Below are positions 1 to 10,924 of a stretch of DNA of 64,000 nt, one piece after another. Position 1 is the stretch's first letter. Every line of letters starts with the position of its first letter. A program made the position numbers and the translations under genes. The notes below the pieces were generated by a model. The model saw nothing but the letters and a program-made list of their open reading frames with translations, did not search any database and was not told the DNA's origin. The stretch comes from Turnera subulata (taxonomy: Eukaryota > Streptophyta > Magnoliopsida > Malpighiales > Passifloraceae), in the NCBI GenBank assembly GCA_028386065.3, contig JAKUCV010001994.1, positions 4,476-68,475 on the forward strand, read 5' to 3'.

Positions 1-247
1 ATACCTCCTTAGTTATTTTCCGGTGTGATTTTCCGAGAAATTCCGAAACCCGAAAAATACCAACTTAGTTCCGAAAAATTCACGGGAAAATCTCGAGCGC
101 GGGAAAATACTCGGATTCGAAAAATGACTACCGATTTACCTTGAATTAATTACCCAAGATTAATTCAACAGTAAATCACGGTAAATAGGCTTTTACAGTC
201 CGGTAAAAATCCAAAATTTTTACCCGGGCTGTTACATCAGGACTACT
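1..247. other. Possible LTR or transposon tail
   Basis: No coding frame is supported here. The stretch is rich in CCGAAAA and CGGGAAAA-like words and ends in GGGCTGTTACATCAGG, which resembles the ends of some plant Ty3/gypsy LTRs. This is an impression only. No partner LTR or target duplication is visible, and the window edge cuts the left side. Confidence 0.2.
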
Positions 248-904
248 GGTGGTGGTGATGATGATGGTTTTACGGTGATGGTGGCGACACCCAGTTCGGA
301 GCTGGCGATGTGGAGGATGGGAGATGAGAGATGGACATTTATCAGAATAGGTGATGGCTTCCTGCATTATTATAATTATTGTAAGTTTGTCAGTGTTGTA
401 TATTTCAATGATAAATTTTATGCTTTGGAACGGCTCGGGAGGGTTGTAGCCATTGATGCAACCGAACCAGATAGCGTAAAGCAGATTAGCCGAGATCCGA
501 CAACGTATGTGGAGGATAGTCGGGAGGAAGACTTTGCTTTGGTGAAATCATTGGGGCATTTATTTTTGGTGTTTGGAGATGACGAATGGTGTCGTCTGGG
601 CGTTCTTTTGCTGGATGAAGTGAAGAGCGAATGGGTTAGGCCACCACAAGATGATGATGGATTGAGTGAACGATTGCTCTTTGTTACGTTAAAATCCTCC
701 TTTTCCATTGTGGCCAAAGATTTCCCAGAGTACAGCAAGGACACCTGAGTTGTCTACTTTCATGACTTTCTGTCGTTTCCTTCCCATCGGTGTTCGGAAC
801 CTCCAAATTGGGTCCAAAAATCCCTTGCTCTGATGGAGGAGTACGTAGTAGGAGGGGAAGAAATCATGTTCAGTAAATTCCAAATTTGCAGCAATATTTG
901 TTAG
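248..904 (+). pseudogene. DUF295-type F-box protein, C-terminal fragment
   Basis: The frame from codon GTG275/ATG278 reads like the C-terminal beta-propeller (DUF295/KIB1-4) part of plant F-box proteins. Seen in order: a region with VVYFNDKFYALERLG, then FALVKSLGHLFLVFG, then LLFVTLKSSFSIVAKDFPEY, all typical of this family. The N-terminal F-box is absent, and stop codons lie just upstream of 275. A TGA at 746-748 interrupts the frame. After it the same frame continues with family-like text (VVYFHDFLSFP) to a TAG at 902-904, so this is a decayed fragment rather than a short gene. Members with an F-box act as adaptors in SCF ubiquitin ligases, but this copy lacks that domain. Family assignment is fairly sure; loss of function is inferred. 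Confidence 0.7.
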
Positions 905-2060
905 TGCATTATTATGTTCTTTTCCTATTTGTTTTGTTGTTGCTGTTATTTGGACATGGATCACTAGCATTTTTTGGCTAATTTCTTACTCAATCTGTGC
1001 CACAATTGAGACATCTTCACTCAAAGAGTTGGCTGTTTAATTATTCCGTCCATTCTAAAATATTTCAGACTAAAATATTTTGATGATCTAGTTACTTTCT
1101 GCCTGGATATATGACTGTAATTAATCATCCGGGCTCTGAAATGACTGGCTTTTGGGAGCTGGAGGATGGTAGTGGCTGTTTAAGAATGCACAAACCGTTT
1201 CTCTGGTTTGTGCATTCTTGTGGAAGTTTCTAATTCCAAGTTCTTCCATCAGATTCTTGCATAAGACATATTGTTATTGGTCATTGCTCATGCATGCGAT
1301 GCCACAGATATATAATTGTACATCTTTCATAAACTTTAATTCTAACTGGGATTCCTGTCTTAATAAATTATGCTAGATATACACAAACTGAAATTTGTTT
1401 GCACCTGTTGGAAAAATATATATATACATCAGCAGACTTACTCATGAAGACTTCGATTCCAAACCATATTTGCAAAACAGAATGGAGGACCAAGGTCCCT
1501 GGAAAATTCTACATACAGTTTATGAGTTTGATTTCAAGATTATAATTTCATAGGGGTTGTATAGATTCTTGGTGTTCCCTGTTTTTTTTTTTTTTTCTTC
1601 TCTTTTGTTGTCTGCTGTATGTATTTGTCCTTTCACCAGTCAGTTTCTTGTTGACTGCGTGATTTTCTGTTTGTTTCTTTGTACTCTGATTCATATTTTG
1701 GTTAATAATATGCACTGGTAGCGAATTTCAGATGCGCCGCTGCTCTGCCCTAAACAGGTGAAATCCACCCTAATTAAATACGATCATCTAAATGCGTTTG
1801 ACATTAAACTTCTGTAGGAGTGAAAGAATATCCTTGTATATATGAATTGAGCAGTGCGTTGAGGTGTCATTACCATGTTCTGGGTTATGGGAAGTTTTTT
1901 TTTTTTTTTTGAATAGGCACTATCTATTGGTGAGGGACATTCATAGTAGTATCAGGAAAAAAAAAAAAAAAGCGATTGCAAATCTGTTGCAGGGATGTCA
2001 TTCTTTAGTTACAGAGCAGGTATCATGGCAAATTCTGCAGTTAATCCCTGATTGAAGGGG
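905..2060. other. Intergenic, no gene seen
   Basis: No protein-coding frame with recognisable content. Homopolymer runs of T (about 1581-1596 and 1897-1910) and A (about 1959-1971) are present, plus one perfect hairpin listed separately. Confidence 0.5.
1182..1219. repeat. Perfect 15-bp stem hairpin
   Basis: AAGAATGCACAAACC (1182-1196) is followed by an 8-base loop and its exact reverse complement (1205-1219). The stem does not extend further, so it is too short for a typical plant miRNA precursor. It could be a small transposon end or chance. Confidence 0.6.
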
Positions 2061-2529
2061 AATAGTGGGGATATTAGGGATATACTTCCTAAACTCACGT
2101 TTCTTTTGGGCTTTAGAGACCTCTCTTAAATTTGTACAAAGCTCCCATCATTTACTTAAAATGACTTTTTGCTTTGTTATTGTCTCATAGAGGTCTTCTT
2201 TTCTGGACCTGAGATGTGTATCTTTTGGTACCTCTGATATGAGGAAGTCCTTTAAATGAAGGTACCTTTGACATATGGAGGGAACTTGATATATAGAGGA
2301 CCTTTGAAAGTGGATGCCTCCTTCATAGTGCAAAGAGGACCTTAGAATGCGGTACCTTCTTTCTATATTTCTTGATATGCGACCTTATTTTTTTGTGGAC
2401 TAGTTAGTCTCGGTCGTCTTTTTCTCTCTTTTTTCCTTTTTTTTGAGTATGCGACTTACTTGCCTTTAGTCGTCTTTCATTGAATGCGCGATTTACTTGG
2501 GCTATCATGCCTCAGTTATCTTTCAAGAT

Positions 2530-2710
2530 GCGATCTTTTCTTTAGATCGTCTTTTGCTATGCGATCTTTTTAGATCGTCCTTTTTCTGTGCGATCTCTTA
2601 GATCATCCTTTTTTTTGTGCGATCTTTTAGAACATCCTTTTTCTGTGCGATCTCTTTGATCGTCCTTTTTCTGTGCGATCTCTTCGATCGTCCTTTTTCT
2701 TGCGACTGAA
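2530..2710. repeat. About 28-bp tandem repeat, GATC-rich
   Basis: Units begin with GCGATCT at 2530, 2561, 2590, 2619, 2647 and 2675, with a partial unit near 2702. The spacing shrinks from 31 to 28 or 27 bp. Each unit contains CGATCTCTTCGATCG or a variant, so a short inverted repeat is embedded in every unit. Confidence 0.75.
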
Positions 2711-3346
2711 AACAGCTGTATGGGCTTTCATCGTCTTACTTTGCGACCAATATAGGTTGCATGGCCTGTAGTCGTCTTTTTTGAATGTAGGATGTTCCCA
2801 TTAAGTGAAGGTCCTTGGTTTGTTGGTTGGGACCTTGGGGCCTCTGGTCTCTTTAGGGACCTCTATTTATAGCATCCTAAGGGACCTTATTTCATGGGCC
2901 TTTTGAGGCTTTTGATTTTCCAAGGCTGTCTGAATGAGACTTTTGTGACCTATGATTTTCAAGATCTTTATGGATCTTTGTATAGAGTGGGCCCTTTTAG
3001 CTGGAATCTTCGCTTTCGGGTCTTTAAAGACTTTAGAGATCACCACTTTTTAGGATTTATTTGAACACCACCTTTTGAGACCTTTAATTTTCAAGGCCTT
3101 TAGAATTTTTTCGGGACCTGATTCAAGGTCTTTGTGGATCTCGAGTCCTCTGATTTTTAAGGCCAGAGATCTTAATTTTTGAGGTCGCTGAGGATTGTGG
3201 CTGAGGAGCTTTTTTGGGACCTGACGTCTTTGTGGATCTCGAAACCTCTGATTTTTAAGGTCAGGGATCTTAAATTTTTAGGTCCTTAAGGACTGCGGCC
3301 TATGGGCTTTTTTAGGTCCTTGAGGACTGTGGCCTTTGGGCTTTGA

Positions 3347-3542
3347 GACCTTTGATTTTCAAGGTCTTCAGAGTTTTCAAGATCTTTGATTTCAAAGTTT
3401 TTGGGGATCTCAGGACCTTTGATTTTCAAGGTCCCCTGGATCTCGATTTTAGACCTTTGATTTTCAAAGTCTTCAGAGATTTTGGGATCTCTCTTCTTCA
3501 AAAAAATTTTTGGGGATCTCAGGACCTTTGATTTTCAGGGTC
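3347..3542. repeat. Dispersed copies of a 20-bp inverted repeat
   Basis: The word GACCTTTGATTTTCAAGGTC occurs at 3347-3366 and 3414-3433, with near copies at 3452-3471 and 3523-3542. The first and last six bases are reverse complements (GACCTT/AAGGTC). More diverged relatives are scattered from about 2840 to 3720. Confidence 0.7.
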
Positions 3543-4779
3543 AAGAATCCTTATTTCAGAGGTCTCTAGGGACTGTTTCTTGGGGACATGTTTTCAAAGA
3601 AGCCTTATTTAGATCATGGACCTTCTTTTTAGAGGTCTTTAAGGAGCATAGCCTGGAGCCCTTTTGGTTCCTGTGTTGACTCAAGGTCATTGGGGATTTT
3701 AGTACCTTTGACTTTCAATATCTTTATGGATCTCCTTTCGGAACTTTTTCTCGGGGAGGCCTCCTTCTCCATGGCTCTTGATGGAGAATCTATTCTCATC
3801 GGAGATTAGTTGTGTTTGTTGTTATACATTGCATAGGCAAGTCTGCAACTGTGTAGTGCACGTGCTAGGTCGCGTCTTTGTATTGCTCACGTGAAAGTGA
3901 GTGCGCGGGTTAGGCCGCGGCTTTGGGAAGTACATGCGAGACTCCAACTTATGAGTGCGTGGTCTAAGCCCCGACTTTGGATGTCTAACTGGTATTCTTT
4001 AGCAGGTTACTATTGCCAGCTCTTATACCTTGCAAGGTGAACTTTTGACCTTCTATTGAGGTCTTTCCTTTGCAGGTCCTCTCTCAGAGGTACTTAGTTT
4101 GGAGGACCTCGACCTTCTGAGCCTTCTATCATTAGGTTCCTCAGAGAGAAGGCTTTGATAAAAGTTTGACAATAGAGCTATAGAACTCCTTTTAGGCTCT
4201 TCGGGTTTCATGCTTGGTGGAGTAACTCTTCAACTCTTGAATTTTGCTTTATGCTTCTTCTTCCTTTTGATAGTCCCACTTGCTTACGAGAAAGTATTTT
4301 CTTCTTGTGGAAAACACCATGTAGGCCTTCTCTCCCATTACTTTGCATGCAATGTCAATATATGCCTTCGTTGTAGAGGTCCTTCTTTGAGGTGGTCTTC
4401 ACTGACTCATTATGAAATATTGGTCCTAGGATTCCTTACTTGGGAATTCTCAAGGAAGGTCCTCATGGACTCATTATGGAAGCATTGCTTCTGAGGTCTC
4501 TTGTTTGAGAAGGTCCCAAGAAACTTTTATTTGAGACGAGGTATCCTTTATTTGGGAGTTTTCAAAGAAGGTCCTCATTATAGAGGTTCCTTTTTAGAGA
4601 GGTCTCCATGAGACTTATTATGGAAGCATTGCTTCTGAGGTTCCTTTTTTGGGAAGGTCCCAAGGAGCTTCTATTTGAGAGGACCATAAGGTTCTTCATT
4701 CTAGAGAGCTCTAGGATCCTTCTTTGAGAGGTCCTTAGGGCTCTTTTGTTTAAGAAATCTCCATTTTAGAGATCTTCGT

Positions 4780-5060
4780 GGCTACTCGTAGCTCCTTTTC
4801 GAAACCATTTTAGACTGCCTCTACTTATTATGGGAAGAACTTCTTTGATTTGAGAGTAAGTACCTGGATTGTGGATTTTGAAATAAGAACCTTGGTACTT
4901 TTTCTCTTCAACTTGATATGGTCCTTCCCAACTTTAGCTCCATTTTAGGCTCGTTGCCTCTATCCTAAAAAAGACCAGGTTTTTGGATGGATCGAGGACC
5001 AACTTTTTTGTTGCAGTACCTCACTATCGCTAATTGTAGACTTCTATTTTTCCTAAAATA
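4780..5060 (-). pseudogene. Ty3/gypsy pol C-terminal remnant
   Basis: Reverse-strand translation of about 5020-4861 gives YCNKKVGPRSIQ, then after a one-base shift IEATSLKWS, a stop, and SWEGPYQVEEK. This matches the order seen at the end of plant gypsy integrases, where a YxNxxVxxRxFxxGDLVL segment precedes a WEGPYxV segment. At least two stops and one frameshift are present. The match is to a family pattern remembered in general terms, so a translated database search would be decisive. Confidence 0.5.
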
Positions 5061-7321
5061 CTCTGGATCTCAAGGACTTTTTATGAGGAGGGGGAGCAAT
5101 TTCCTCTTATAATAAAATATAGGCTCGATAATTTTCCTCATGACCTCTGCCAATCGTAAATCGGACATCCCCATTTTGGTAAGGACATGGCCTTATTTTT
5201 GGCTTGATTGCTTGAGGTTACTCATGCCAACTTCATTGAGGATTCAGACATGTCTCTCCAAAGCTTCATGGCTATGATGCTTGTATCCTTATTTGGTATA
5301 GGAACCACCCAATTGCAATACCTGTTCATCGTTTTCAACTATCCAATCTAGGCATTCTTTATGTGAGTAAGCCAGCCAGGACCTGCTCTTTAATCATCAT
5401 CTTGGATGAGTACTCCTTTTCAAAGATAGCACTTAGCTCTTCTGCTCATCTTGTGAGTCTTTTTGTGGCATTTGATTTGCCTTTCTCGTGGAGTGGACTT
5501 TGTATACCTCTTCGTGGCTTTACTTATAGACTTTGCAAGTACTGCGAAGAAGGTCTTGGTTTTAGTGATCTTTTTGTCTCTGCAATGAGGAAGTCCTGAT
5601 TATTTGCTGCTCAACGGAGGTCCTGCCATCACGTGACTTTTGCAGGTCTTACTGCAAGAGATCTCCCATTTTTATCTAGCTTCCGGTGATGGGAATTATT
5701 TTAAAGAGGACCTTCGTGAATCTCTCAATGAGTAGGCCTTGAGGGTTTTTTTCTGTGAAAACCTCACACAGATTTGATTCACTCTTTCATGCATCCGCAA
5801 TAAGCATTGAGCCGAATTCTGGGCCTTGCAATGCATGTGATGCTTTTTCTTCCCTAGTCGTGACAGTTATGTCGGGCACCTGTCTTATTGACTGATCGGG
5901 CAATTCATGCTTAAATATTTGATTGCTATTGGTCATTCTGCATATGTAACTTGAGTTACTTTTGGCTCTACATTGCTTGAAGCGAGCTTCTGCAGCTTTC
6001 AACCAACCTTCATTTTTATTATAATGGGATGTCCTGGTCTTAGCCCCCAAGACTTCTTGAGCATGGAGTGCTTGGACCTATCCTCAAGGCGGAAGGTTAA
6101 AACCTACCTTTCTTTTCGGCTCCTCCGATCTCGTGGACAGGCTAACTCGTTTTTTGAGATGTTGCTTGAGGAGTTTCTACTTTTAGAGTACCTTAAAGAA
6201 TATTTTTTATGATGACTTTGTAGTATCCAACTCCAGCTTCTTACGTTGCACAACTGCTCCCTGCATCTTGGTGCGGTTTGGATACTAGAGCCTCTACTTG
6301 GTACTTTATGATTTATGGCTCATGCGGCTATTATTTTGTTCCTCATAGATATGAGTACCTCCATAGCTTGTCCAGCACCAGATGCTTCTTAATTTTCAAG
6401 AACCTTGATTGATAGTTCATAACTCTCGAACATTCTGTTCTTTACTAGAAGCTCTCACAATTTAGGTGCCTTTGACCTTCATTAGTGGACTTGGAAGCTT
6501 ATAGCTCTTGCTTGGTACCTTATAGAATTAAGTACCTCTTCCAGGTGCTTGATAGCTTCTTGGAGCTTATCATTTTGCTAAAATGCTCTTTAGCGCATAA
6601 TCCATTGTGGTTCCTCTGAACATGGTTTGGATTGCCCAATTTGAATGTCTCTCCACTATTTGTCGGCTCATGCTAACTTTGGATTTTGTCAATTTCGGAA
6701 CCCCTGGCTCTTTGTTGGATATTTGGTGAATCCGGTTCCCCAATCATTTTGGAACTTCCTTAATTTGAGCTCCTTGAGGTTTCTCCTCACCTCATCTATT
6801 TTAGGACCTACAGCACCTCATCTATTTCCGGACTTGCAGTTCCTCCTCATCACGTGAACATTTGGAGACCTGCAGTTCTTTCTCGTCCTCGAACATCAGG
6901 GACTTCTATTGACTTCCATTTCAAACTTGTTTGCTTGGTTTTGGCTTTTCGTTGGACAGCTGGCCGACTTTGAAATCTTTATGGTTTCATAAGAGAACCC
7001 TTAGGCAACTGATGTCTCTGTGGAACTTTTGAATAGCTTCTAGCCTTTTTGGGATTTCAAGTAGCCTCTTTCTTTGTAAGAGACCTCTTTCGACCTTAGG
7101 CTTTTCCGATAATTTGCTGGTCAACACCTGATGCGCATAGGACCTACATGGGCTTCTTGGCACACTTTCGCAATCGATGCACTGGGCATGTGCCTTTCTT
7201 GTGATTTTGCGACTTGTAGGGGCTACAAAGCCTTTCATGGCTTTAGAGCTTCCTTGTAGGAGCTTGTATGGTGCTGATTGCATCTTCCTATCTTGAGCAA
7301 GTTCATTAGAGGTCCTTCTCT

Positions 7322-7815
7322 TGGCTCGACATGAACGTACTTCGGCACATCGGCCTCCGCAACAGCATCAGGCAGTTGCTTCAACCAATTGGGTGGTTAA
7401 ACTTTGCTACACTGGGAGAGAACACTTACGAGGACCTCACCCCCGAGTTTTTCTCTTCCCTATTCTATCAGCCACCCACACCATGCCAGGATGGTATTGC
7501 ACGGTTCAGGTTGGGCAACAAGAACTGGGTTCTCACAGTCACCCAGTTCAATGCGATTTTTCGGCTGAGCAACGAAGGACACCAGGAGAGGCCTGGCAAC
7601 TTTGACACCGAAACGTTCTGGAGGGAAATTTCAAACAGACCAGGCTACAACTCCTCCTCCAACAGTGTCACATCTTTCCATCGTCGCAGCCTCCGAGTCA
7701 TCCAACACTTCCTGGCGCACAACATATATGATAGGAACTGAAGTCGCCTGACAGTGCAAACGGAGGAGGTTTTCATCCTCTACTGCATGGTTCACAGACA
7801 GCCCCCCAACACAGG
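7322..7815 (+). pseudogene. ATHILA ORF-1-like protein, left part
   Basis: The frame 7331-7741 contains LRHIGLRNSIRQL, FRLGNKNWVLTVTQFNAIFR, NFDTETFWREI and RVIQHFLAHNIYDRN. This is the order typical of the ATHILA ORF-1 family carried by Athila-type Ty3/gypsy elements. A TGA at 7739-7741 interrupts it. The same frame continues (EEVFILYCMVHRQPPNT) up to 7815, where a 10.2-kb copia element begins. The frame resumes exactly after that element at 18003. The left end at about 7322 abuts unrelated repetitive DNA, so gag-pol of the Athila element is missing here. The role of the protein in the element is not settled; it lies close to the 3' LTR, an env-like position. Confidence 0.75.
7811..7815 (+). 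repeat. Target site duplication ACAGG, left
   Basis: ACAGG directly precedes the first base of the 5' LTR. The same five bases follow the 3' LTR at 17998-18002. Confidence 0.95.
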
Positions 7816-8097
7816 TGTTAGAACTCATGCCTCCTTGTCTCATTTCAGGGTTTTGATATTGACAAACCAACCTTGACTCAATTGATGACAATCTTAAAGC
7901 AAAAAGAAATCAATCAAGAGCAAAGGTCTAAAGAGAAAAGAGCACAAGAATTGAAGTACTAAGCAAGAAGAGTTAGGAACACAAAATGTACAAGGGTAAA
8001 ACACTCAATTCTTCTAAGACATTGGCTCAAAACAAAATCAATTTTACATATGCATCAAATAGTATTCTTTCAAACACAAAATTATTTTTGAGTATTG

Positions 8098-8566
8098 AAC
8101 ATCGATGTTCATGTTTTCAACATCGATGTTCCTGCCTAAAATTTTTTCAGAAAATAGGCAGTAGCTCAGAACATCGATGTTGGCTTCCCAAACATCGATG
8201 TTCTTGTGACCGTTGCACTTAAAATCTTTTGCAACATCAGAGCATCGATGTTCCAATTTAAGACATCGATGTTCCATCAATTGGTTTTCTTTAGAACCTT
8301 GGCAGAGCCTCAGAACATCGATGTTCTAACATCAAACATCGATGTTCTGCATTAAGACATCGATGTTCCCATGATGCTTGTCTTTAATCTGTCTTGGCAG
8401 TGTTCCAAAACATCGATGTTCCCATGGAAAACATCGATGTTTTAGTGACCGTTGGACTTAATAATTCATATTAACTGTCACAATATCGATGTTCTCATGA
8501 CCGTTAGCCCAAAATTTCAAATTTACTGGGTAAAACATTGATGTTCTATATCTAAACATCGATGTT
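8098..8566. repeat. Palindrome array A (AACATCGATGTT), 5' LTR
   Basis: Fourteen copies or one-to-two-base variants of the 12-bp palindrome start at 8098, 8119, 8170, 8191, 8241, 8262, 8314, 8335, 8356, 8409, 8430, 8482, 8534 and 8555. Within each pair or triplet the spacing is exactly 21 bp, leaving 9-bp spacers of unrelated sequence. Pairs recur about every 72 bp. Because each copy is self-complementary, any two neighbours can also form a 12-bp stem with a 9-base loop. The array lies just upstream of the LTR TATA box, where enhancers of retroelement U3 regions normally sit. Function is inferred. Confidence 0.95.
8446..8456 (-). promoter_or_regulatory. MSA-type element in 5' LTR
   Basis: The plus strand reads TGACCGTTGGA, so the minus strand reads TCCAACGGTCA. 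This is a perfect match to the plant mitosis-specific activator consensus YCYAACGGYYA bound by MYB3R factors. It follows a palindrome pair (8409/8430) and lies about 210 bp upstream of the TATA box. Binding is not shown. Confidence 0.5.
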
Positions 8567-8663
8567 GTGCCGTTGTGAGCAGACACCTTTTTCAACTCCC
8601 CATGCTGTTTTGTCTAAAGATGCATTTGATTGATTCTACAACGGTCATACACATTTTGAGACA

Positions 8664-8671
8664 TATAAATA
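8664..8671 (+). promoter_or_regulatory. TATA box of the 5' LTR
   Basis: TATAAATA lies about 100 bp after the last palindrome of the array. It is conserved in the 3' LTR near 17448. It probably sets the start of the genomic RNA about 30 bp downstream. Confidence 0.7.
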
Positions 8672-9222
8672 GAGTTATTGCACCTCTGTTTAAAAATCAA
8701 TCAACTCTCTACAACTTAAGCATTCATTGTTTTACATTCATACACATTTTTATGAGCCAATATTCTTGAGAATTGATAGTTGCCTTTATAGAGCTTATTT
8801 GTTACTCATATCCACTCTTCTGAGAGTGCTTTTGTTTGAGTGATTTTAAGTGTTGTTATACACTTTAAGGGAGGATTGTTCCCTTGTAGCAAATTCATAG
8901 GAAGAGTGTCTTTCTTTCTATGAGAGAAGTCTGGAAGTGAGGTACCTTCAAGCAAGTAAGGAGAGTTTCGTATGACTCGAGCTCTAGGTCTATAAACGGT
9001 TTGTTAAGCACTCAGAAGCTTAACTTAGATAGTGAAATCTTCGAGAGAGTCTCTCGGAGGACTGGATTAGCCACACAAGTTGTGTGTGTGAAATAGTATA
9101 AATTTTGGTGTGTCCTTATTCTTTCGATTCCGCATTAATTTCCTGCAAATTTTTAGTTTCGTCCCAAAAACGCTATTCACCCCCCCCCCCCCCCTCTCTA
9201 GCGTAGGGCACCTGTTCTAACA

Positions 9223-9240
9223 ATTGGTAGCGGAGCCTAA
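9223..9240 (+). other. Primer-binding site
   Basis: Immediately after the LTR end, ATTGGTAGCGGAGC resembles the complement of the initiator methionine tRNA 3' end used by most plant copia elements (TGGTATCAGAGC), with a few changes. Confidence 0.7.
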
Positions 9241-9277
9241 CTCTCTGAAAGACTTAATCATTTGAGAGAAACTTTCC

Positions 9278-10923
9278 ATGGCTTCTTCAAGTAATTATGC
9301 AGGACTCTTCGAAGGACAATCAACCACCCATCCACCGCTCTTTGATGGCAACAACTACAGCTACTGGAAAGAGAGGATGAGAATCTTCCTCCAAGCAAAC
9401 AACTATGCTCTTTGGTGAATCATGAAGATCGGAGAGCAAATTCCGACGAAGAAAGTTGGTGAAACCACAGTGACAAAGATGGAGGCGGAGTATGACACTG
9501 CAGACATTACGATGGTTGAGAACAACGTCAAGTCAATCAACATGCTCTATTGTGCCGTCAACCCCGATGATTACCGGAAAATCTCTTGCTGCACAACCGC
9601 TAAAGAAATGTGGGATAAGCTGGAGGTCACCTACGAAGGAACCGATCAAGTTCGAGAGGCCAAAATCGACTCTCTCACTGCAGAATACGAACTCTTTCGA
9701 ATGAAGGAGAACGAAAGAATAGAGGAGATGTTTGAACGATTTTCTAAAATCGTGAATAACCTTCATGCTCTCAAGAAGGTCTACTCCGACAAGGACTTGG
9801 TCAGAAAAGTCCTTAGATGCCTCACTCCCGAATGGCGTTCTAAAGCCGACGCAATCTGTGAAAACATCGGGACTTCGAACACAACCATTGACAGTCTTAG
9901 AGGTAACCTTCTCTGCAAGAACCAAAAAGGAAGGACATATCTCTCAAAGCATCCACCTCCAAGATGCAAGAGCTCTCTGAATTGGACTCTAGCGATGACG
10001 ATCAAGAACTCGGACTTGTCATCCGTAAATTCTAAAAATTTATGAAGAGGGAATCTGAAAGGAAAGGAAGGAAGATGTCCGGTCCACCCAAGTGCTATGG
10101 GTGTGGAGAGGTTGGGCACATCAAGCCCAAGTGCCCCAAGGCAAAGGAGGGAAAAGAAAAGAAGCCCTACAAGAAGCAAAGGGCATACATTTCTTGGGGA
10201 AGCGATTCCGACGATGAATCATCCAATAGTGATGAAGAAGAATCTGCCAATCTTTCTCCCATGGCACAAGAGAAAGAACCGGAAGAGGTAAGTACTTCTC
10301 CCTCAAGTGAAGACTTTACTTTTGAAGAATTGCAAAATGCATTTAATGAGCTTTATAGTGAATTTATTTCTGCTTCTAGAGCTAGTAAGAGCTTAAAGAA
10401 ACAAGTTACAATTCTAGGAGATGATATGGAAAAATTATCGAAAGAGAATGAAAAACTTAAAGAAGAAAATAAGTTTTACGAAAAGAAGAGTGCTAATGAA
10501 CCGGATAGTTCAATCAAGGAATGTGCATCATATAAATCACTAAAGGAACAAGTTGAAGAACTTGAAACAAGAACTAAGGAGTGTTCATCATGCATATCGT
10601 TAAGGGAACAAGTTGAAAAACTTGAAACAACCTTAAATAAATTTAATACCCCTCAAAAGAACCTAATTTCTCTCTTAGGTAATTTGCAATCAACTAAACA
10701 TGGAGTAGGATTCAAAAACGAACCTAAGAAGAAGAAAATTGAGACTAAGCCTAGGAAATCTAAGGCTCAACCTATGGAAAACGTGGTGAGTAAAGTGCAC
10801 AAACATAGGCAACATAGTAACTATTATCAACCTAGAAGGATGCATAACCCAAATGTTATTTGCCACTATTGTAATAGAATAGGACACATTGCTCCTATAT
10901 GCTTTACTAGGCATAGACATTAG
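9278..10923 (+). pseudogene. gag: gag of the Sirevirus-like element, broken
   Basis: ATG at 9278 starts a gag frame (FDGNNYSYWKERM) that meets a TGA at 9416-9418 and continues in the same frame as a UBN2/retrotransposon gag domain up to about 9905. There it shifts frame. A TAA at about 10033 precedes the next open stretch (10042-10923). That stretch holds a CCHC zinc knuckle CYGCGEVGHIKPKC, an acidic Ser-rich part, a long charged coiled coil (roughly residues 90-210 of the open stretch) and a second knuckle CHYCNRIGHIAPIC. Two knuckles separated by a coiled coil fit the long gag of Sireviruses. Gag forms the particle and binds the RNA. Two stops and a frameshift make this copy non-functional. 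Confidence 0.9.
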
Positions 10924-10924
10924 G

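Larger units (their letters stand above)
2060..7320 (-). mobile_element. Degenerate repeat region with gypsy traces
   Basis: About 5.2 kb without any intact gene. It is dominated by diverged words such as GAGGTCCTT, GGGATCTC and GACCTTTGATTTTC, and by a 28-bp tandem array at 2530-2710. One segment (4861-5040, minus strand) translates to the end of a Ty3/gypsy polyprotein, so I infer that the region is an old minus-strand gypsy element plus its repetitive non-coding part. No LTR pair was found. The right edge is abrupt at about 7320, where ATHILA-like coding sequence begins. Confidence 0.4.
7816..9222 (+). repeat. 5' LTR of the Sirevirus-like element
   Basis: 1,407 bp, TG...CA bounded. Order: a start shared with 16580 onward, a palindrome array at 8098-8566, a TATA box at 8664-8671, then a transcribed part ending after a run of C (about 9180-9194). 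The C run is much longer than in the 3' LTR (about 7 C). The 3' LTR also has one more 21-bp palindrome unit. Confidence 0.95.

Noticed and set aside
1182..1219. miRNA precursor
   Set aside because: A stem of 15 bp is too short for a plant miRNA duplex.
8044..8280. Open frames on both strands with NIDV or HRCS repeats (also at 14083-14449 and 16853-17092)
   Set aside because: They are translations of the palindrome array in LTR or spacer DNA, with no start context or family resemblance.
8098..8566. CRISPR-like appearance of regularly spaced palindromes
   Set aside because: Repeats are 12 bp and spacers 9 bp, the context is a plant LTR retrotransposon, and no cas genes exist.
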